From contig VYDC01000067.1 of assembly GCA_009843585.1 (NCBI GenBank), positions 1 through 6,927 on the forward strand: a DNA stretch of 6,927 bases, in the 5' to 3' direction. This stretch comes from Chloroflexota bacterium. Lineage in GTDB: Bacteria > Chloroflexota > Dehalococcoidia > UBA2979. The position numbers and the translations under genes were made by a program. Positions 1-4,280 of this stretch are shown piece after piece (position 1 is the first letter of the stretch; every line of letters starts with the position of its first letter). The notes under the pieces were generated by a model. It made no database searches, was not told the DNA's origin, and saw only the letters and a program-made list of their open reading frames with translations.

Positions 1-731
1 TCCAGAAGGTCCTCGCCGCCCGCGGCTGGCCGAGCCGGCGCGCCGCCGAGGCGCTCATCGCTCAGGGCCGCGTCACCGTCGACGGGCGCGTCGCCCGGGC
101 GGGCGAGCGCGCCGACCCCGGGCGGCAGCTGATCGCGGTCGACGGCCGGCCGGTCGCCCCGGAGCCCGCGCCGCGCCGCACGCTGATGCTCCACAAGCCG
201 CCCGGGGTGGTGGTGACCCGGCGCGACGAGCGCGGCCGCCGCACGGTCTACGATCTGCTGCCCGGGGCGGCCCCGGGGCTCCGCTACGCCGGGCGCCTCG
301 ACCGCGACAGCGAGGGGCTGCTCCTGCTCACCAGCGACGGCCGGCTCGCCTTCCGCCTCGCGCACCCGCGCTACGGGGTCGAGAAGGTCTACGAGGCGAC
401 GGTGGAGGGGGAGCCGGGACCTCAGGCGCTCGCCGGGCTCAGGCGCGGGCTGGTGCTTGAGGACGGCCCGACGGCGCCGGCGCGCGCGCGGCTGCTGGGG
501 CGCGCGCGCGGCCCGGCCGGGGCGCGGCGCGCCCGCGTGCGGCTCGCCCTCCGCGAGGGGCGGAAGCGGCAGGTGCGGCGCATGCTCGAGGCGGTCGGGC
601 ACCCGGTGCTCCGGCTCGTGCGCACGCGCGTCGGCCCGCTCGAGCTCGGCGCCCTCCCGTCGGGCGCGGCGCGCCCGCTCGAGCCGGAGGAGCTCGACGC
701 GCTCTACGAGCTGGTCTCACTGGAGCGCTGA
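1..731 (+). CDS. rluB: RsuA/RluB-family rRNA pseudouridine synthase (5' partial)
   Basis: This enzyme isomerises a specific uridine in rRNA to pseudouridine; RluB acts on 23S rRNA and RsuA on 16S. The frame is open from base 3 and gives 242 residues before TGA at 729-731. Residues 1 to about 50 form an S4 RNA-binding domain (QKVLAARGWPSRRAAEALI, then GRVTVDG). The catalytic domain follows, starting at LHKPPGVVVT. The active-site motif is GRLDRDSEGLLLLTSDG, with the nucleophilic Asp at residue 100 (bases 300-302). The family C-terminal signature GRKRQVRRMLEAVGHPV begins near residue 186. The ATG at 186 is internal, because the S4 domain lies upstream of it in frame. The family is usually about 220-290 residues, so only a few N-terminal residues (probably ending in Leu) are missing. 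The family assignment is secure. The exact target, RluB versus RsuA or RluE, is inferred from the S4 domain and from the cmk neighbour, an order known from scpB-rluB-cmk clusters. Confidence 0.93.
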   Translation, partial: QKVLAARGWPSRRAAEALIAQGRVTVDGRVARAGERADPGRQLIAVDGRPVAPEPAPRRTLMLHKPPGVVVTRRDERGRRTVYDLLPGAAPGLRYAGRLDRDSEGLLLLTSDGRLAFRLAHPRYGVEKVYEATVEGEPGPQALAGLRRGLVLEDGPTAPARARLLGRARGPAGARRARVRLALREGRKRQVRRMLEAVGHPVLRLVRTRVGPLELGALPSGAARPLEPEELDALYELVSLER

Positions 732-773
732 CCGCGGGGCCTCAGCCGCGGCGCAGCCGGGCGTCCGGCGCTG
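732..773 (+). other. Two GC-rich hairpins after the rluB stop
   Basis: CCGCGG at 732-737 can pair with CCGCGG at 746-751 around an 8-base loop, starting at the base after the rluB TGA. A second hairpin follows: GCCGG at 756-760 with CCGGC at 765-769 and a GCGT loop. It could be extended by CA/TG pairs at 754-755 and 772-773 across a two-base bulge. No T-run follows, so this is not a classical intrinsic terminator. It could be a weak or U-less terminator of the kind proposed for high-GC bacteria. It could equally be chance, since short GC palindromes are common in such DNA. Confidence 0.3.
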
Positions 774-803
774 TGGACGCCCCGCGGCGAGCGCCGATAT
801 CAT
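774..803 (+). promoter_or_regulatory. Candidate sigma-70-like promoter upstream of cmk
   Basis: TGGACG at 774-779 matches the -35 consensus TTGACA at 4 of 6 positions. After an 18-base spacer, TATCAT at 798-803 matches TATAAT at 5 of 6. The patch around 797-810 is the most AT-rich stretch of the neighbourhood. Transcription would start near 809-811, leaving about 36 bases of leader before the proposed cmk start. Position after the rluB hairpins and before cmk is consistent with a separate cmk-plsC-glmS transcript. The -35 match is weak, and the host's promoter consensus is unknown. Confidence 0.3.
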
Positions 804-836
804 CGATTCACTCTCCGGCGAGGGCCCCCAGCGATC

Positions 837-840
837 GGAG
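837..840 (+). promoter_or_regulatory. Ribosome binding site deciding the cmk start
   Basis: GGAG at 837-840 stands 6 bases before the ATT at 847, which is ideal Shine-Dalgarno spacing. It is the main reason for choosing ATT847 as the cmk start. The other non-canonical candidates (ATC at 799 or 802, CTG at 877, ATC at 889) have poorer upstream sequences. Confidence 0.5.
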
Positions 841-846
841 CGCCCC

Positions 847-1596
847 ATTCCGCCCGACCTCCCCGCGACCGAGTCGCTGCGGCGCAGCATCGCGCTGGAC
901 GGACCGCTCGCCTCCGGCAAGAGCGTGGTGGGGCGCGCGCTCGCCGAGGCGCTCGGCATCGGCTTCTTCGACACCGGGCTGATGTACCGCGCGTGCACCC
1001 TCGCCGTCGCCCGCGCCGACGTGGATGCGGAGGCGGCCGGGGAGGTGACGGCGCTCGTGCGCGGCCTCGTCCTCGACCTCAGGTGGCCCGATCCGGCGAC
1101 GCCCGAGATCCTCCTCGCGGGCGAGGACGTCACGCCGCTGCTCCGCGAGCCCGGGGTCGAGAGGGCCGTCTCGCTGGTCTCGCGCATCCCCGAGGTGCGC
1201 GACGAGATGGTGATGCGCCAGCGGGCCTTCGCCTCGCGCTCGCCGGTGGTGATGGCCGGCCGCGACATCGGCGCGCGCGTCCTGCGCGAGGCGCGGGCGA
1301 AGTTCTTCCTCGACGCCTCGGCCGAGGTGCGGGCCCGGCGCCGCCTTGGCGAGGAGCGCGAGGCCGGGCGCTCGAGCTCCTTCGACGAGGTCCTCGCGCA
1401 GACCAGGCGCCGCGACGAGCTCGACCAGAGCGGCCAGCGCACGATCCGGCGCGAGCAGGTGGGGCCCGACGTCCTGGTCATCGACACCGACGCGCTCGGC
1501 ATCGACCAGGTCGTCGAGCGGTGCGTCCGGGCCTACCGGGAGGCGAACTGCGAGGGCGAGCGCGCGCAGGGGGCGCCCGGGAGGGCGCGGCCGTGA
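847..1596 (+). CDS. cmk: Cytidylate (CMP/dCMP) kinase, apparent ATT start
   Basis: This cytoplasmic enzyme transfers phosphate from ATP to CMP or dCMP, feeding CTP/dCTP synthesis and recycling CMP from phospholipid and RNA turnover. From ATT847 it is 249 residues, near the family norm of about 220-230 plus short tails. The P-loop GPLASGKS is at residues 19-26 (Lys25), the DTGLMYRA nucleotide-site motif at 42-49 and the GRDIG motif at 138-142. RRDELDQ near 188 corresponds to the usual RDxxD segment, and VIDTDALGIDQVVE ends the core. The frame contains no ATG, GTG or TTG between 460 and the P-loop. The nearest, TTG457, lies deep inside rluB and would add 130 unrelated residues. Hence the ATT choice, supported by GGAG at 837-840. 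After RDELD the usual RAVAPL-like stretch is replaced by SGQRTIRREQ, about two residues longer than in E. coli. Identity is confident and the start codon is not. The stop overlaps the plsC start. Confidence 0.88.
   Translation: MPPDLPATESLRRSIALDGPLASGKSVVGRALAEALGIGFFDTGLMYRACTLAVARADVDAEAAGEVTALVRGLVLDLRWPDPATPEILLAGEDVTPLLREPGVERAVSLVSRIPEVRDEMVMRQRAFASRSPVVMAGRDIGARVLREARAKFFLDASAEVRARRRLGEEREAGRSSSFDEVLAQTRRRDELDQSGQRTIRREQVGPDVLVIDTDALGIDQVVERCVRAYREANCEGERAQGAPGRARP
1580..1584 (+). promoter_or_regulatory. Ribosome binding site for plsC
   Basis: GGAGG at 1580-1584, within GGGAGGG, lies 8 bases before the GTG at 1593. This supports that start and places the binding site inside the end of cmk, as expected for translational coupling. 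Confidence 0.65.
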
Positions 1597-2399
1597 GCTC
1601 GCCCTTCCACGCGCTGCTCCCCCGCATCGCGGCCGGACGGCTCTCGAGGTGGGCCTGGGTCGCGGCGACGCTCCTCACGCGCGCCGTCTTCGCCCTCGCC
1701 CGCGTCGACGTCCGGCACGCCGAGCGGGTGCCGCCCGAGGGCCCCGTGGTGCTGGTCGCCAACCACGTCAACCAGAGCGATCCGCTGCTCGTGCTGGCCC
1801 GCGCGCCGCGCCGGGTGCGCCCCCTGGCGAAGCGCGAGCTCTTCGAAATCCCGCTCGTCGGGTGGTACTTCTGGCTCTACGGGGCGATCCCGGTGCGCCG
1901 CTACGCCGCCGACATGGGCGCGCTGCGCGCCGCGAGCGGCTACCTGAAGCGGGGCGAGGCCGTGCTCGTCTTCCCGGAGGGGACGCGCTCGCGGGACGGG
2001 CGGCTGCGGCCCGCGCTGCCCGGCGCCGCGACGGTCGCCCTGCTCTCGGGCGCCCCCATGCTGCCGGTCGCCGTGAGCGGGACGCGCGGGCTCTCTCCGC
2101 GGCGCCTCCTCACCGGGTGGCTGCGGCGCCGCCGACCGCGGATCCGCATCGAGTTCGGGGAGCCCCTGGACCCGCGCGCCTCGCAGCCGTCCGCCTCGGA
2201 GCGGAGCGCGCCGGTCGGGGCCGGCGTTGTCGCGGAGGCGACCGATCGCGTGATGCGCGCGCTCGCGGCGCTGCTCGCCGAGGAGGCGCGCGGGGCCTAC
2301 GCGGAGCCGCGCAACGGCGCCGCGCCCGTCGTCGCCCGATCGCCGCAGCCGACCCGGGAGGGCTCCGAGTCCCGCCGCGACCCCCAGAACGCGGGATAG
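1593..2399 (+). CDS. plsC: 1-acyl-sn-glycerol-3-phosphate acyltransferase (PlsC/LPLAT family)
   Basis: The likely role is acylation of lysophosphatidic acid to phosphatidic acid at the inner membrane, the step before CDP-diacylglycerol. The 268-residue product starts at GTG1593, whose GTGA overlaps the cmk TGA by 4 bases, and a good GGAGG precedes it. A hydrophobic segment (about 20-36, WAWVAATLLTRAVFALA) should anchor it to the membrane. Family block I is NHVNQSDP with the catalytic H-x4-D pair His58/Asp63. Block II is GAIPVRR (97-103), block III FPEGTRSRDG (127-136, Glu129 in the phosphate-binding loop) and block IV LPVAVSG (157-163). The catalytic domain ends near residue 195. It is followed by an Ala-rich helix (about 211-235) and a polar, probably disordered tail from 237 to 268. 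The acyltransferase family is certain. The exact substrate (lysophosphatidate versus another lysophospholipid) is inferred from cmk-plsC context. Confidence 0.9.
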   Translation: MSSPFHALLPRIAAGRLSRWAWVAATLLTRAVFALARVDVRHAERVPPEGPVVLVANHVNQSDPLLVLARAPRRVRPLAKRELFEIPLVGWYFWLYGAIPVRRYAADMGALRAASGYLKRGEAVLVFPEGTRSRDGRLRPALPGAATVALLSGAPMLPVAVSGTRGLSPRRLLTGWLRRRRPRIRIEFGEPLDPRASQPSASERSAPVGAGVVAEATDRVMRALAALLAEEARGAYAEPRNGAAPVVARSPQPTREGSESRRDPQNAG

Positions 2400-2405
2400 C
2401 CGCCG

Positions 2406-4247
2406 GTGTGCGGGATCATCGCCTACACGGGGGAGCGGTCCGCCGGCCCCATACTGCTCGACGGCCTGCGCCATCTCGAGTACCGGGGCTACGACTCGGC
2501 CGGCATCGCCCTGCAGGTGGAGGGGCCCGGGCTCCACGTCGAGCGCGCGACCGGGAAGATCGAGGGACTCGTCCGCCGCGTGGAGGGCCGGCTCCCGGAG
2601 GCGACCTCCGGCGTCGGCCACACGCGCTGGGCGACGCACGGAGAGCCGTCGGAGCGCAACGCCCACCCGCTGACCGATCCGGAGCGGCGCGTCGCGCTGG
2701 TGCACAACGGCATCGTCGAGAACCACGAGGAGCTCCGCGCCGCGCTCGGCGACGGCCAGACCTTCGCCTCCGACACCGACACGGAGGTGCTCGCGCACCT
2801 CATCGGGCGGGAGCTTGCCCGCGGCGTCGACGCGCTGGAGGCCGTGCGCTGCGCGGTCGGCCGGGCGCGCGGCGCCTTCTCGCTCGTCGCGATGCCGCGC
2901 GACGAGCCCGGCCGGCTCATCGCGGCCCGCGTCGGGCACGCCGGCGGCATCGTGGTCGGCCACGGGGAGGGCGAGCGGTTGCTCGCCTCCGATCTCGGGG
3001 CGCTGCTGCCGCATACCCGGCGCGTCACCTTCCTGGAGCCGGGCGAGCTCGCCGACGTCCGGGCGGAGCGGGTCTGCTACGTCGACTCCGCGGGGGCAGC
3101 CGTCGAGAAGGCGGTGGAGGAGCAGGCGGTGAGCGCGGTGGCGCTCGGGAAGGGGCGCCACCGGCACTTCCTCGCCAAGGAGCTCCACGAGCAGCCCGAC
3201 GCGGTCCTCGACGTGCTGCGCGGGCGCTACCTCTCCGATCCCTTCCGCGTCGAGCTCGAGGGGTTCCCCCTGGACGAGGAGGGGGCGCGCGCCCTGCGCC
3301 GCGTGGTGCTGGTCGGCATGGGCACCTCGCTCCTCGCCTGCTCGGTCGGGCGCCACTACGTCGAGCGCTTCGCCCGGCTCCCGGCCGAGGTCGACAACGC
3401 CTCCGAGTTCCGCTACCGGCGCCCGGTGCTCGACCCCGGGACGCTCGTGATCTCGGTCTCGCAGTCCGGGGAGACCGCCGACACCCTCGCCGCGATGGAG
3501 GAGGCGCGCGCGGCCGGCTGCCCGCAGCTCACCGTCTGCAACACCCCCGGGGCGCAGGCGACGCGGGTCGCCGACGGGACCGTCTTTTTGCGGGCGGGGC
3601 CGGAGATCTCGGTGGCCAGCACGAAGTGCCTCACCAGCTCCATCACGGCGCTGCACGCCATCGCGCTCCACCTCGGCCGCCTCACCGGCCGGCTCCCCGA
3701 GGAGCTCGCGGCGGAGCAGGTGCGGGCGGCGCTCCACCTCCCCGCGGCCGTGGGGGAGGCGCTCGAGCTCGAGCCGCAGGTGGCGGGGATCGCCGAGCGC
3801 TACGCCCGCTTCCAGAACTTCCTCTTCCTGGGCCGCGGCCTCTCCTACCCGATGGCGATGGAGGGGGCGCTCAAGCTCAAGGAGCTCGCCTACATCCACG
3901 CCGAGGGCTACCCGGCCGGCGAGATGAAGCACGGGCCGATAGCCCTCGTCGACGAGTCGGTGCCCACGGTGGCGATCGCGCTCCGCGACGAGGTCTTCGA
4001 GAAGATGCGCTCCAACATCGAGCAGCTGCGCGCGAGGCGCGGGCCGGTGATCGCCGTCGTCTCCCACGGCGACCGCTCGCTCGACGGCGTCGTCGAGGAG
4101 CTCGTCGAGCTCCCCGCCGTCCACCCCCTGCTCTCGCCGGTGGTCTCGGCGGTGCCGCTGCAGCTCCTCGCGTACCACATCGCGCTCGAGCGCGGCGCGG
4201 ACGTCGATCAGCCGCGGAACCTCGCCAAGACCGTCACCGTCGAGTAG
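2406..4247 (+). CDS. glmS: Glutamine--fructose-6-phosphate aminotransferase (isomerizing)
   Basis: GlmS converts fructose-6-phosphate and glutamine to glucosamine-6-phosphate and glutamate, the entry step to UDP-GlcNAc for peptidoglycan and other glycans. The 613-residue product matches the family length (E. coli 609). The class II glutaminase domain (about 2-220) starts with Cys2, the nucleophile after Met removal, as CGIIAYTG. It carries RGYDSAG, GHTRWATHG (Arg74), HNGIVEN (Asn101/Gly102 oxyanion hole) and SDTDTE (Asp124). Two SIS isomerase domains follow, about 285-420 with SQSGET at 352-357, and about 460-600 with KELAYIHAEGYPAGEMKHGP (Glu493 equals E. coli Glu488). The canonical end LAKTVTVE is present. 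GTG2406 is 6 bases after the plsC stop, with only GGGA at 2393-2396 as ribosome binding site, so translation is probably coupled. Met305 replaces the usual Cys of CGTS, and STKCLTSS replaces the usual STKAFTTQ. No glmS ribozyme can fit upstream. Confidence 0.97.
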   Translation: MCGIIAYTGERSAGPILLDGLRHLEYRGYDSAGIALQVEGPGLHVERATGKIEGLVRRVEGRLPEATSGVGHTRWATHGEPSERNAHPLTDPERRVALVHNGIVENHEELRAALGDGQTFASDTDTEVLAHLIGRELARGVDALEAVRCAVGRARGAFSLVAMPRDEPGRLIAARVGHAGGIVVGHGEGERLLASDLGALLPHTRRVTFLEPGELADVRAERVCYVDSAGAAVEKAVEEQAVSAVALGKGRHRHFLAKELHEQPDAVLDVLRGRYLSDPFRVELEGFPLDEEGARALRRVVLVGMGTSLLACSVGRHYVERFARLPAEVDNASEFRYRRPVLDPGTLVISVSQSGETADTLAAMEEARAAGCPQLTVCNTPGAQATRVADGTVFLRAGPEISVASTKCLTSSITALHAIALHLGRLTGRLPEELAAEQVRAALHLPAAVGEALELEPQVAGIAERYARFQNFLFLGRGLSYPMAMEGALKLKELAYIHAEGYPAGEMKHGPIALVDESVPTVAIALRDEVFEKMRSNIEQLRARRGPVIAVVSHGDRSLDGVVEELVELPAVHPLLSPVVSAVPLQLLAYHIALERGADVDQPRNLAKTVTVE

Positions 4248-4280
4248 CCGGGGCGCCCCCGACCCGCGCGCCGCGTTCGC
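4248..4280. other. Convergent glmS/ppdK intergenic gap with palindrome
   Basis: These 33 bases separate the stops of two converging genes. GGGGCGCCCC at 4250-4259 is a perfect palindrome, but as a hairpin it would form only about 3 base pairs with a 4-base loop. The rest is alternating GC. No T-run occurs on either strand, so no intrinsic terminator is recognisable. Termination here must use another signal, or transcripts overlap at their 3' ends. Confidence 0.4.

Noticed and set aside
186..188. ATG186 as the pseudouridine synthase start
   Set aside because: A complete S4 domain is encoded in the same open frame upstream, from base 3.
476..540. Long run of almost pure G and C resembling a GCGC repeat
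   Set aside because: It reads as normal coding sequence for an Ala/Arg-rich variable loop of the pseudouridine synthase, with no regular repeat unit.
457..846. TTG457 as the cmk start, giving a 379-residue protein
   Set aside because: The first 130 residues are an Arg/Ser/Ala-rich shadow of rluB with no similarity to Cmk, and initiation deep inside rluB lacks support.
773..982. GTG773 as the start of a small gene or of cmk
   Set aside because: It is in the wrong frame for Cmk, has no ribosome binding site, and its product is low complexity.
2400..2405. glmS ribozyme upstream of glmS
   Set aside because: Only 6 bases separate plsC and glmS. The ribozyme needs well over 100 bases of leader and is typical of Firmicutes.
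1533..4178. An 881-codon antisense open frame opposite plsC and glmS
   Set aside because: Its product shows no family motif and is explained by the codon bias of the genes on the other strand.
4248..4280. Bidirectional intrinsic terminator between glmS and ppdK
   Set aside because: There is a GGGGCGCCCC palindrome, but the possible stem is very short and there is no T-run on either strand.
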